Source of the DNA: a virus
IMG/VR virus record: IMGVR_UViG_3300050821_008584
Coordinates: 62,001 to 126,000 of that record
Reading direction: 5' to 3' (one strand)
Length of the DNA: 64,000 nucleotides
Part shown: positions 1 to 7,474 of the stretch, piece after piece
Numbering within the stretch: the first letter of the stretch is position 1
How the letters are laid out: each line of letters opens with the position of its first letter
The notes under the pieces: model-generated
What the model was told of the DNA's origin: nothing
Seen by the model: only the letters and a program-made list of their open reading frames with translations
The model's database searches: none
Position numbers and translations under genes: made by a program

Positions 1-24
1 TAAATTGCTATATGGCGATCTCCA

Positions 25-70
25 TTAGAAGCGTCCATGACGCCCAGTATATGCGTCGGGACGCTTCTAA
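25..70. repeat. Long perfect-stem hairpin at the left edge
   Basis: Bases 25-36 (TTAGAAGCGTCC) are the exact reverse complement of 59-70. Inside the loop, 39-43 (GACGC) pairs with 53-57 (GCGTC), so the element is a 12-bp stem topped by a second 5-bp stem. It begins 30 bases downstream of the stop of the leftmost minus-strand gene. It could end or stabilise that transcript, but no T-run follows on the minus strand, so it is not a standard intrinsic terminator. Confidence 0.6.
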
Positions 71-100
71 TCAATGCTGTACCGTGTGTGTTCACACAAT

Positions 101-2053
101 TTAATCGAAAAGTATTGTCGCGGCCCTGACCATTCCACGACCAGCTTCCTCAATAATTCGGCGCGACATCATTCTGCTTAAGTAGGCATCTCTGCTTGAT
201 CTTTTGTAACCAGTCTGCTCGCCGAGCCATTCACGATCTACGGGTTCACCGCTATTGGAAATGATTAATTCGAATAGTGCCTTTTCGCCCTGTGGCAATT
301 TTCGTCGCCAATATTCCTGCAACTCTGAACCAGTGGGCAACCTCTCATAATCGCTGCCAAGGGCTGCGATGCCATCGTCAGTAACTATAAGCCGTCCGTT
401 TCGATCATCTATAAATCCCTTACCGCGGAGCCGCGCAACATAAGCGTCGCGTGAGGACCGCTTATATCCAGTAAGCACGGAAAGTTGATCACGTTCGGTT
501 CCTTCGTTATATTGCGCTATAGCCTTTAAGCACGCCAGTTCGCCAACTGGCAAATCTCCGTTGGACGGTGGTATCAACAACTTTGAGCGTTCTTGAAAAT
601 TGGCTCGCGTGTTGGCGTCTTGCACTGGGACCGCTGGTGCGATATGGCTGGTATCTGCAGACAGTTTGTGGACATCTACATTGACCGATATAGGCTCCTT
701 CGACATAACCCGCTCAATTGATTTTAATAACGCCGTAGCTTCTCGTTTCAAGCCCTCAAGCTCAGCCGCCTTAGCGGATAGGCTGGCTTTGGCCAATTTG
801 CGCAGTTCGTTCGTTGTTGCCTTTATTAGCCGGTCTATATCTTCAGGCCTGACGTCAGCTCCCTCAAAGCCTATGGCGTTTAATTTCACGATGATCTTCA
901 TGGACTTCTCCAGCAATATGCGCATCGGCGCATGTGCTTGCTCTACCTGCCGCACAGCCCGATCAATTGCCCGCTGCATGACCGCAGGGTCCGGCTGTAA
1001 ATTTTTATTTACGCTCTGTGAATTTTGTTTTACGGGTTGAGCCTTGGCTTGTTTCTCGAGTTCCCGAATCCGTGCGCGTAACTCTTTAGGGTCCTCGGCT
1101 TTAGCACGCTCGATGGTCTCTTTCATGCGCGCCGCGTACTTGGCTAGATCCGGCTTGGCTGCCTCACCGGTTACTTTCCGCGGCCGCTCCCCGGGTTTCG
1201 GGGTCGCGCTAGAGTCGAATGTTTCCCGCAGGCGTATTTGCACGATTTTCTCGAACTTCAGCCAGCCGGGAGAGACAACCAAACATTGTCCGACATTTAG
1301 TGACCGCAGACTTTCAATGAGCGTTTTGATTCGATCCTTGGGAACGTGATCGCCCATCCAATCCATTACAGCGGCAACCGAATTGGGCCCGACGATGCGG
1401 AATGAGAACATTGCATCGGCCAGTTCTGAAACACTCTTATTCAAGCGTGCGCTGCGCTGCGTCAAAAAAACAATGCCGATTCCAAAATTGCGACCTTCTT
1501 CAGCAATCTGCTCCCAAACACCGACGCAAGCCGCAAGCTGTTCTGCGCCGTGTGGAATGGTCTGCGGGATGTACCGCGCAGCTTCATCAAAAACTTGCAG
1601 AATTGGTTCACGTCTGCGGCCTGCAACTAGTTTCCCTTGGTATTGAAACAGCCGTCTGCCGTACTCTGTGATGAATCTGATTTTTTCGCCAGTGCCCCAA
1701 GTCTCACCGTTTGGCCGGCGCGAGATATCGATAATGGCGTTTGTCCCAATCTCATCTACAACCAAATCCGCAACCACAGAACCAGCGGTCGGTTCAATTG
1801 GAATATCACCATGAACGCCGCCAAGGATGATGCATTCGATACCCTTGCCCTTGCCATCTGCAGAGTGACGCAAACCCCAGGCAACACCCAACGGATCGAT
1901 GTAAGTCCATCGCAAGCCAACTTTGGAGCATTCTTCGACAAGAACGCTGCCATAATTTGTTTTTCCTGTGCCTTTACCACCGTACACAACGATGGTCGAT
2001 GTGACGACATCTTTGGGCAGACTGAGGCCTGGTGCGATATGAAGATTGGTCAT
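101..2053 (-). CDS. HerA/FtsK-like P-loop ATPase with two C-terminal winged-helix repeats
   Basis: This 650-residue protein is a probable DNA-translocating or DNA-remodelling ATPase. Residues 25-32 form a Walker A motif (GGKGTGKT) and 151-160 a Walker B strand with acidic end (ILQVFDEAAR). The region before residue 300 resembles the HerA/DUF87 family. A coiled-coil-like, Lys/Glu-rich middle (about 300-460) follows. The C-terminus holds two copies of a winged-helix-like unit, each with the string TGYKRSSRDAY, at about 505-570 and 585-650. It is the last gene of the early module and overlaps the upstream gene by ATGA at 2050-2053. The family is reasonably sure; the phage role (recombination, packaging or segregation) is inference. 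Confidence 0.75.
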   Translation of the reverse strand: MTNLHIAPGLSLPKDVVTSTIVVYGGKGTGKTNYGSVLVEECSKVGLRWTYIDPLGVAWGLRHSADGKGKGIECIILGGVHGDIPIEPTAGSVVADLVVDEIGTNAIIDISRRPNGETWGTGEKIRFITEYGRRLFQYQGKLVAGRRREPILQVFDEAARYIPQTIPHGAEQLAACVGVWEQIAEEGRNFGIGIVFLTQRSARLNKSVSELADAMFSFRIVGPNSVAAVMDWMGDHVPKDRIKTLIESLRSLNVGQCLVVSPGWLKFEKIVQIRLRETFDSSATPKPGERPRKVTGEAAKPDLAKYAARMKETIERAKAEDPKELRARIRELEKQAKAQPVKQNSQSVNKNLQPDPAVMQRAIDRAVRQVEQAHAPMRILLEKSMKIIVKLNAIGFEGADVRPEDIDRLIKATTNELRKLAKASLSAKAAELEGLKREATALLKSIERVMSKEPISVNVDVHKLSADTSHIAPAVPVQDANTRANFQERSKLLIPPSNGDLPVGELACLKAIAQYNEGTERDQLSVLTGYKRSSRDAYVARLRGKGFIDDRNGRLIVTDDGIAALGSDYERLPTGSELQEYWRRKLPQGEKALFELIISNSGEPVDREWLGEQTGYKRSSRDAYLSRMMSRRIIEEAGRGMVRAATILFD

Positions 2054-2391
2054 AGGATATAGCCCTTCGGTCGAACGCCGAGGATCTTCCAGGTGCGCGG
2101 CCCGATCTGTTTCACGATATCAACCAACTTCATTTCGTGGTCGAAAACGCAATTCCTATTTGCGTCGATCCGCTTCCCCTGCCTAATCCACCAATAGAGG
2201 GCGTCCCAGAATGGACTGCACTTAGTTGGTAAACTTTGGATCGGCTGCCCGCGTTTGCCAACCATCATTGGGCCCATGTACTCATGGAATTCAAAGAAGA
2301 ATTCCTTTCCGCCGGAACAGATTCGCAGTATTGGGCCTGCCATATCGACAATCGCTGAAAAATCACCGATTTGTACTTTTGTGCAGGTCAT
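2050..2391 (-). CDS. Hypothetical protein, 113 aa
   Basis: No family is recognised. The protein is compact and aromatic-rich (for example WDALYWWIRQGKR near residue 66) without signal peptide or membrane segment. It overlaps both neighbours by four bases (ATGA), so it belongs to the translationally coupled early operon between the ATPase gene and a small upstream gene. The ATG at 2391 is favoured because it overlaps the upstream stop. Confidence 0.6.
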   Translation of the reverse strand: MTCTKVQIGDFSAIVDMAGPILRICSGGKEFFFEFHEYMGPMMVGKRGQPIQSLPTKCSPFWDALYWWIRQGKRIDANRNCVFDHEMKLVDIVKQIGPRTWKILGVRPKGYIL

Positions 2392-2645
2392 CGCCGCGCC
2401 GCCACCGCCTTGCTGTGTTCCTTGATGCTGTCGTGATAAACGATATCCTCTTTCTTCAATGCTCCCGCGATATGCTCATCTAGTTTCTTGCCAGCTTCTT
2501 CCCAACTGTCGGAGATATCGGCTGGCGTCCATCCGCACATGCACCAAACCACAGGATGCGGTTTATGGTCGGGAAGGAGCGAATAGTAGCCTTTGTCAAA
2601 ACCGTGCTGGATGCGTAGGCCTTTTCGTTCCGTTTCGCTGTTCAT
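2388..2645 (-). CDS. Hypothetical protein, 85 aa
   Basis: A longer open frame runs to 2726, but the start that fits the operon is the ATG at 2645 (MNSETERKG), which overlaps the upstream stop by ATGA. The product has a central Trp/Cys-containing segment (VVWCMCGWTP) and a charged helical C-terminus. No known domain is recognised. The CMC arrangement might bind metal, but only two cysteines are visible. Confidence 0.55.
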   Translation of the reverse strand: MNSETERKGLRIQHGFDKGYYSLLPDHKPHPVVWCMCGWTPADISDSWEEAGKKLDEHIAGALKKEDIVYHDSIKEHSKAVAARR

Positions 2646-3007
2646 GGCTTCGCCTGCGTCGCGTGCCCGCGGCGTTCCGCGATCATTGCCAAATCCAGCG
2701 GCTTGTTCAGGTAGCATTCGTTGCAAATGAACAAAGTTGTCGTGGCATCAGGCTCGTCCAGAACCTCAACGGCCGCATCCGCTCCAGGCGAAAGGGCTTC
2801 GGCTACGTTCAAAGCCTGCATAGCATCACGATCCGCCAGCGTCCTACCCCATCCGTGCATGATGCCGATCGTAGCGTTCACATTTCTTGCATTGAAGATG
2901 GCATGCCGAATCTGAATATGCTGAAAAAACGGTGTGATTTGGCCTCCGCAAGCATCACACGGACGCAGTTCACTGAGTTTCAAGCCGAATGTCTTCGGTG
3001 AGTCCAC
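2642..3007 (-). CDS. Small zinc-ribbon-like protein, 121 aa
   Basis: Two CxxC pairs (CDACGG near residue 17 and CNECYL near residue 95) suggest a zinc ribbon. The start is GTG at 3007, chosen because an exact AGGAGG lies at 3014-3019, six bases upstream. The gene overlaps the end of the upstream Phd-like gene by 38 bases and the downstream gene by four. The function is unknown; early phage operons often carry such small metal-binding proteins. Confidence 0.6.
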   Translation of the reverse strand: MDSPKTFGLKLSELRPCDACGGQITPFFQHIQIRHAIFNARNVNATIGIMHGWGRTLADRDAMQALNVAEALSPGADAAVEVLDEPDATTTLFICNECYLNKPLDLAMIAERRGHATQAKP

Positions 3008-3158
3008 GGGCAGCCTCCTGCCATTCCAAGAAAAGTTTGTATGGTACCAGAACGGCCACAGGTTCTCCCTTGCAGGTAATCGCCATTGGATTCGTCATGT
3101 TTCGCAGCTCGTCCGCATTCAGATAACGGATATCGCCAATCTTGATGGTGTCCATCAT
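2970..3158 (-). CDS. Phd/YefM-like antitoxin-type protein (orphan, short)
   Basis: The 62-residue product matches the Phd/YefM N-terminal domain pattern: a short N-terminal strand, a helix, then ITCKGEPVAVLVPYKLF, the typical turn and strand of this DNA-binding fold. In toxin-antitoxin pairs this domain represses its own promoter and a C-terminal tail binds the toxin. Here the C-terminal tail is only about 20 residues and no toxin gene is adjacent. It may act as a stand-alone regulator or as an antitoxin against a host toxin (inference). A 14-bp inverted repeat sits directly upstream at 3176-3239 and could be its operator or a leader hairpin. Confidence 0.6.
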   Translation of the reverse strand: MMDTIKIGDIRYLNADELRNMTNPMAITCKGEPVAVLVPYKLFLEWQEAARGLTEDIRLETQ

Positions 3159-3175
3159 TTCTCTCGATTACAACA

Positions 3176-3239
3176 CGCAGGAAATGAACCATTACTGATA
3201 TGGTTTCCAAAATCTGGATGATTCAGTTCATTTCCTGCG
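3176..3239. repeat. 14-bp perfect inverted repeat before the Phd-like gene
   Basis: Bases 3176-3189 (CGCAGGAAATGAAC) are the exact reverse complement of 3226-3239 (GTTCATTTCCTGCG), with 36 bases between. The right arm overlaps the last codons of the upstream coiled-coil gene, and the left arm ends 18 bases before the start of the Phd-like gene. No T-run follows on the minus strand, so a terminator is not the best reading. An operator or an RNA hairpin is likelier. Confidence 0.6.
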
Positions 3240-3959
3240 CGAGCTCTCAATTTCATCTTCGTATATTTCTATCGCCCCAGGACCTACTAGTGGTCCTGCA
3301 TCAGGCCCTAGATCAGAAACTAGAGCGTCAATCTTCTTGTATTCCTTAGGATCAAACGCATTCTTGGGCATCAGGAATTCACGCTTGATCAGCGCAGGAT
3401 TTTTAATTCTGAATTTCCAAACCTTACGGATCGAATGGCCAGCCTGCTTGGGAACTATGCTAGGCACAATGACAGGTGGCGGCGGCGCAGTCACCGCGCG
3501 ATCGATCACTACTGCTGCCGCTTCATGCTCGCCTATTTCGGTTAATTGGCTGGCTTCCTCGAGTGCCTGTGCTTCTTGTTCGGCTTTGGCTCGTTTACGC
3601 GCTTCTTCTTCCGCAGCTTGGCGTTTTCGTTCCTCTTCCATACGCCAATCACGTCGACGCCTCTTGATAAGTTCTTCGGCTTGACTGTAAGGGCTTGTGA
3701 GCATGCCTCTCAGGCTGGTAAGGAATTTATGAACGCTATTGGCCTCTTTGACCGGCCTTTCGAAAAACTCTTCAACTTTCCTTTGCCGCTCGGCAACCAC
3801 ATCGAGAAACGCGCCGCTCGCTTCGTAATCTTCGGTTGTATTTATTTCAAGTTCCTGAGCCTGGAGCAAAACCTTCGGAGCCGCCTCTTGCATCTTGGCG
3901 AGCTCCTTCTGATCAAGCGGTGTTACCGTAAGATTCGGTTGCGTTGCTGGTTCGCTCAT
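3228..3959 (-). CDS. Coiled-coil phage protein of the recombination module, 243 aa
   Basis: The middle (about residues 95-150) is a strongly charged helix rich in Glu, Lys, Arg and Ala, followed by a Pro-rich linker (TAPPPPVIVPSIVP) and a small globular C-terminus containing KVWKFRIKNPALI. The same layout is seen in phage proteins encoded beside exonucleases and annealing proteins, but I cannot name a family with a known activity. It overlaps the upstream gene by ATGA. It may be a partner of the exonuclease encoded two genes upstream. Confidence 0.65.
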   Translation of the reverse strand: MSEPATQPNLTVTPLDQKELAKMQEAAPKVLLQAQELEINTTEDYEASGAFLDVVAERQRKVEEFFERPVKEANSVHKFLTSLRGMLTSPYSQAEELIKRRRRDWRMEEERKRQAAEEEARKRAKAEQEAQALEEASQLTEIGEHEAAAVVIDRAVTAPPPPVIVPSIVPKQAGHSIRKVWKFRIKNPALIKREFLMPKNAFDPKEYKKIDALVSDLGPDAGPLVGPGAIEIYEDEIESSRRK

Positions 3960-4174
3960 ATGGCCTCAACATGGGAGAGTGCAACAGCACCGACGTTCTT
4001 ACCTTGTGAATCACGGATATAGACAACGGCAGTGCCGCTCATCATTTGCGCTGGAGTCCAAGTTTTCCCTAATCGCCCCTCGCCTTCGCGTGCACCAGTC
4101 CAAAAGCGCACTTCAATGGGTTGGCTATTAGTTTTTAGGTTCCAGTTTTCGACCATCAATTCGTTTTTGGTCAT
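3956..4174 (-). CDS. Hypothetical protein, 72 aa
   Basis: A small soluble beta-rich protein (for example IEVRFWTGAREGEGRLGKTW). It overlaps both neighbours by four bases, placing it firmly in the recombination operon between the exonuclease and the coiled-coil gene. No known domain is recognised. Confidence 0.6.
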   Translation of the reverse strand: MTKNELMVENWNLKTNSQPIEVRFWTGAREGEGRLGKTWTPAQMMSGTAVVYIRDSQGKNVGAVALSHVEAI

Positions 4175-4824
4175 GCTGCTATCGCTCTCAATTTAATTCC
4201 CTGTTTAATTTTCCAATGCGTAACGTGCAGAGCCGAGATGAATACGTTTGCATCTTCCCGCTCGGTATAGTCGAACTTTTTGTACTTCCCATCGTCTCTG
4301 AGCTGCACGGCGATCCGCCGCCTGCGTACGAATAAGGCTAAAGGAGAGCTGAGAAGTCCGCTGGCCACGCCATAAAAGTCCGGAACTCCCAGGGCGTAGC
4401 CGGCGAGTTGAATGCTCCACCATGGTTGCTCTGCCACTGAAGTCTTGAGATCCACGATAGCTTCCTGCTTCAGAAACATTCCCTCTCGATCAGGCGTTAA
4501 GCCAACAGGCATGCCATTTATGCTGGCGCAGAATGATTTCTCGATACGCCTGGGAACAAAACCGGTATCTTGTCGAAACATCGCCCAAGCATCAACGTAG
4601 CCCTTAATTTTCTCGTGGACCGAATTAGGATCCAGTTGATCTTCGTCGTAGTAGTTGGTTGCTTGATGTACGAGGACTCCAATCCTGCTCTTTCGCTCTA
4701 GAATTTCTCTTCGCACCATGTCGTAGGAAACTAGCCCTGCATGATCGAGACACCGCGTACAGCTTGGTACGACGATCCCGTTCAGCGTATAGGAATGAGT
4801 TATTGCGTCGAACGCAAAGGCCAT
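4171..4824 (-). CDS. PD-(D/E)XK nuclease, phage exonuclease type
   Basis: The 217-residue protein has the RecB/Cas4-like nuclease signature: H53 in GVLVHQATNYYDE, acidic D112, the core AIVDLKTS with D125 and K127, and the QLAGY motif with Q139 and Y143. These are the expected metal-binding and catalytic residues of a dsDNA exonuclease that makes 3-prime overhangs for annealing. It lies immediately downstream of the annealing-protein candidate, as exonuclease and single-strand annealing protein genes often do in phages. All key residues are present. Confidence 0.8.
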   Translation of the reverse strand: MAFAFDAITHSYTLNGIVVPSCTRCLDHAGLVSYDMVRREILERKSRIGVLVHQATNYYDEDQLDPNSVHEKIKGYVDAWAMFRQDTGFVPRRIEKSFCASINGMPVGLTPDREGMFLKQEAIVDLKTSVAEQPWWSIQLAGYALGVPDFYGVASGLLSSPLALFVRRRRIAVQLRDDGKYKKFDYTEREDANVFISALHVTHWKIKQGIKLRAIAA

Positions 4825-4866
4825 TGATCCGCGCCATTCCAGTGGTGGTTTTTAAATTGAAAGTGG

Positions 4867-5925
4867 TTACTTTCTTGCCTCCAACAATTCTTCGAGCTTG
4901 GCCCGTTGTGATCGACGCAAATCTTTCAGATCGTCAACGCCAAACTCTTTCTTGATGAGCTGCTTTGCGTTGACCTTTGACCAGCTGCGGTTGAATGCGA
5001 ACTTCCAGATTTCGTTTTGTTCTTCGCTGGTCAGTAGAGGATCAGTTTCCTGCTGCGGCTGCGTTTTTGGTTCTGACTTTTCAGCGGGTGAGCCAGGCCC
5101 AGTCTTCTGCGTTTGGCCGTTCTCCTCTTTTGGGCCAGCCGTCTTTCGTTGTGGTGGAGTCGGTTCAGAATTGGCATCTAAATCAGATATGCTTGCTTCC
5201 CCATTTTTAATTGCGTTACCGATTCCGATCAGCGTAACCAGATGATCGGAATTCATGTCCTGAATGCCTTCGATGCCCAGATATTCGAAGATCTTTTTGC
5301 GCTTTACGTTCAACTTTTCGAAGGCAATCAGCGTAGCTTCGCGCTTAACCTCGAAAGTCTTTTCATCTCCCTTGGCCACGCGCCGTGCCTGCTCGTAAAG
5401 TGGAAGCCACAATACTTTCGGAACCACGCGGAACACAGTATTGCGGAATGCGATCGCCGACGCAGCGTTGCCGGTCACACCGATCATGTCTGAATTAAAA
5501 CGCTGTCCTCGGGAGTCGACGATTCGCCGCTTCACCTCAAACGTAATGGCTAGATTGTTTTCAAGATCGTGACAAACGCCTTGAGCCACGATGAAGTCAC
5601 CTTCTTCAGCAACGACACGAGCTCCGGAACGAAGATTGCCATAGCTGGCTGCCACGATTTCGGCCAACCTGACGCTCGGGCCCTCGACTGTCTTGCCGCC
5701 GCGGGGAATTACATAGAAACATTCCTCGGCGATTTCTTTGTTCATCATCAACATGGTCATGGCCTTCTTGTTGAAGGTCGTCAAGCTCCGCGGATAGCTA
5801 TGAGCTGTGCTGATTTGCAAATCTATTTCAGCCTTCGTGACTTGGGCCAAGGCAGTTGATTTGCCCTGGAGGTCTATGACTTCGTAAGAATTCGCATCTT
5901 CCTTAATGATTTCGTCGTTAGGCAT
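4867..5925 (-). CDS. Putative single-strand annealing or recombination protein, 352 aa
   Basis: The N-terminal 200 residues form one globular domain with conserved-looking segments KTVEGPSVRLAEIVAASYG and GNAASAIAFRNTVFRVVPK. I recognise this as a recurrent but poorly annotated phage family that sits next to PD-(D/E)XK nucleases, as here. A Pro/Gln/Lys-rich disordered linker (about 235-285) and a helical C-terminal domain follow. Annealing-protein function is inferred from neighbourhood and domain plan; no RecT or Erf signature can be proven by eye. Confidence 0.55.
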   Translation of the reverse strand: MPNDEIIKEDANSYEVIDLQGKSTALAQVTKAEIDLQISTAHSYPRSLTTFNKKAMTMLMMNKEIAEECFYVIPRGGKTVEGPSVRLAEIVAASYGNLRSGARVVAEEGDFIVAQGVCHDLENNLAITFEVKRRIVDSRGQRFNSDMIGVTGNAASAIAFRNTVFRVVPKVLWLPLYEQARRVAKGDEKTFEVKREATLIAFEKLNVKRKKIFEYLGIEGIQDMNSDHLVTLIGIGNAIKNGEASISDLDANSEPTPPQRKTAGPKEENGQTQKTGPGSPAEKSEPKTQPQQETDPLLTSEEQNEIWKFAFNRSWSKVNAKQLIKKEFGVDDLKDLRRSQRAKLEELLEARK

Positions 5926-6061
5926 TTCGTTTAAGCTCCTTCTCTATCAGGCGCAGGATAAATTGATTAACCGAGACCTTACGGCGGTTAGCGATACGTT
6001 TCAGCGGTCCGTGCTGATCTGGAGTTATTCTGACGGTTAAAACGATCTTGGCCGTTGCCAT
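5918..6061 (-). CDS. Ribbon-helix-helix protein, 47 aa
   Basis: This short gene reads ATG at 6061 to TAA at 5918. The product begins MATAKIVLTVRITPDQHGPL and continues with RIANRRKVSVNQFILRLIEK, a typical ribbon-helix-helix pattern: one strand, then two helices with S-V-N-Q-F at the second helix. Such proteins are dimeric DNA-binding repressors. It overlaps the start of the recombination gene by eight bases, so it may regulate the early operon it heads (inference). The SD sequence is weak. Confidence 0.65.
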   Translation of the reverse strand: MATAKIVLTVRITPDQHGPLKRIANRRKVSVNQFILRLIEKELKRNA

Positions 6062-6123
6062 GGATCGGCATCATCAACCAATAGCAGGTATGCTGTCAAG
6101 CAGCGGTTGTGGAAAACCGGACG

Positions 6124-6642
6124 CTAAGCGGAAATACCAGGACTATCCCAAACCGCAGTCGGGATTGTAGTCTCGGCCCACAGGGACGTAACGCCGGCCT
6201 GAAGGTAGGTTTGTTGCATCTCTTCGGTCGGCACTTCAGGAACTTCGATCAGCTCCAAATGCGGCGCATCGTGAAAACACTGGCCATCGCGTAAACCATA
6301 TTTAGGTGCCAAGGCGATAATGCGCTGCCAATCTTTGTGGCTAAGATTCCAGTCCGGCTGGCCCGTATCGATATCCATCGGCACGACGTCCGCGGCGAAT
6401 CCAAGGACATGATTACTTTGCGTGCCCTTAGCATTCGTTACAGTCACACCAATCTTGTTGCCATCGGCATCGCGCCCAATTTGCCATAGCGCATTCTGCT
6501 GCTCGACTGTAGCAATTCCGCGCGTGACGCGAATGTTGACGGGATCCGGATCGGCCGCTAGCTCATCGATCAAGCCGGTCACTCGCCGCGCGAGTTCCGG
6601 ATGCACCGGCTTTAATCTTTCTATCGAGATCGGATCTGTCAT
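6124..6642 (-). CDS. Endolysin, M15 peptidase (D,D- or L,D-carboxypeptidase type)
   Basis: The 172-residue enzyme carries the VanY/M15 zinc site: H78 and D85 in SNHVLGFAADVVP and H128 in PHLEL. Family members cut peptidoglycan stem peptides, and in phages this short single-domain form serves as endolysin. No signal peptide is present, so a holin is needed for release; holin candidates lie at 6644-6847 and 9774-10004. The last 30 residues (from about 140) are extra and of unknown role. Confidence 0.85.
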   Translation of the reverse strand: MTDPISIERLKPVHPELARRVTGLIDELAADPDPVNIRVTRGIATVEQQNALWQIGRDADGNKIGVTVTNAKGTQSNHVLGFAADVVPMDIDTGQPDWNLSHKDWQRIIALAPKYGLRDGQCFHDAPHLELIEVPEVPTEEMQQTYLQAGVTSLWAETTIPTAVWDSPGISA

Positions 6643-6643
6643 T

Positions 6644-6847
6644 TCAGTGGCCGTACTCGTGAGCCCACAAGTCAGCTATGCAGCCCAAAGCAAGACCAAC
6701 CGTGAGGGCCGCTGCGCGCGGAGCCTTAGGTGCAATAAAGATGGCGAGCACTGCTATACCGGCGAGTGCATAGAAAACATGATCCTTCCCGCTCAGTAAG
6801 AATTTCCACTCAGGATCAGGGCCGATGAGAGGCGGGTCGGTTCTCAT
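6644..6847 (-). CDS. Small membrane protein, holin-like candidate
   Basis: An open frame extends to 6937, but the ATG at 6847 overlaps the upstream stop by ATGA and gives a clean 67-residue protein. It has a polar N-terminus and two close hydrophobic segments (VFYALAGIAVLAIFIA and ALTVGLALGCIADLW). It lies directly before the endolysin gene, which supports a holin or antiholin role. A second holin candidate at 9774-10004 makes the division of labour unclear. Confidence 0.6.
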   Translation of the reverse strand: MRTDPPLIGPDPEWKFLLSGKDHVFYALAGIAVLAIFIAPKAPRAAALTVGLALGCIADLWAHEYGH

Positions 6848-7437
6848 TTTGTCGGACCAATGTGCTTCACCCAAACCGCAAGCCAATCGGTCTTTATGGC
6901 CTTCTGCGCATCTACAAGCGACATCTTGCCAGAACACACGAGCCCTCGCGGCTTTCCAAAGAGAAGATTTTCGACCGCATCTTTTTCGTGTGCGCCTGGC
7001 CTTGGATAATACGGCTGCGGCATCAGATTCTTCGGATCACGTGGATGGCCCCCGCCCTCCAGAGAAATTATGTGATCCTCTTCATAACAATGGGGATCGT
7101 TTGAATGCGCGATGCACTTAGAGACGTCTGGCGGATTTCCTAGCGGCGGGATCTGTGGAACTGTATCGCCATATGCAATCATCTGCTCGCGCTTGAGCTT
7201 GTTGGTGTAAGAGGCTGGCGGCCGAATACTTTTCGTGCTCCAGTGTGGATTGCAGGTCGTGTCGCCGATGGTCGCTTGGGTGATGTCCGGATTCTCGGCG
7301 CCGGGGCTGTAGTTCGGATCAGGTAACTGTGCAGTGAATCCAGCGATTGTTTCCGATTTGTAGTGAGCCACCTGCTTAACCGATTCTTGTGCGTTCGCGG
7401 ACAAAGCCGCGAGCACGATAATGATGAGAGTTTTCAT
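6844..7437 (-). CDS. Secreted HNH-like nuclease
   Basis: The start is set at the ATG at 7437 (MKTLIIIVLAALSANAQ), which begins a Sec signal peptide with an ANA-Q cleavage site. The mature part contains an HNH-like core, EEDHIISLEGGG followed by DPKNLMPQPY, then a conserved tail with VCSGKMSLVDAQKAIKTDW. I know this layout from small exported HNH-family proteins of soil bacteria. In a phage it might degrade extracellular or periplasmic DNA, or belong to the virion (inference). It overlaps the small membrane protein gene by four bases. Confidence 0.65.
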   Translation of the reverse strand: MKTLIIIVLAALSANAQESVKQVAHYKSETIAGFTAQLPDPNYSPGAENPDITQATIGDTTCNPHWSTKSIRPPASYTNKLKREQMIAYGDTVPQIPPLGNPPDVSKCIAHSNDPHCYEEDHIISLEGGGHPRDPKNLMPQPYYPRPGAHEKDAVENLLFGKPRGLVCSGKMSLVDAQKAIKTDWLAVWVKHIGPTK

Positions 7438-7474
7438 TCGGTCCTTCGATTGTGTGTTTGTTCTACCAAGCGCA

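Noticed and set aside
2980-3210. A 76-residue frame overlapping the Phd-like gene
   Set aside because: The other frame gives a recognisable Phd/YefM pattern; this one has no domain and poor composition.
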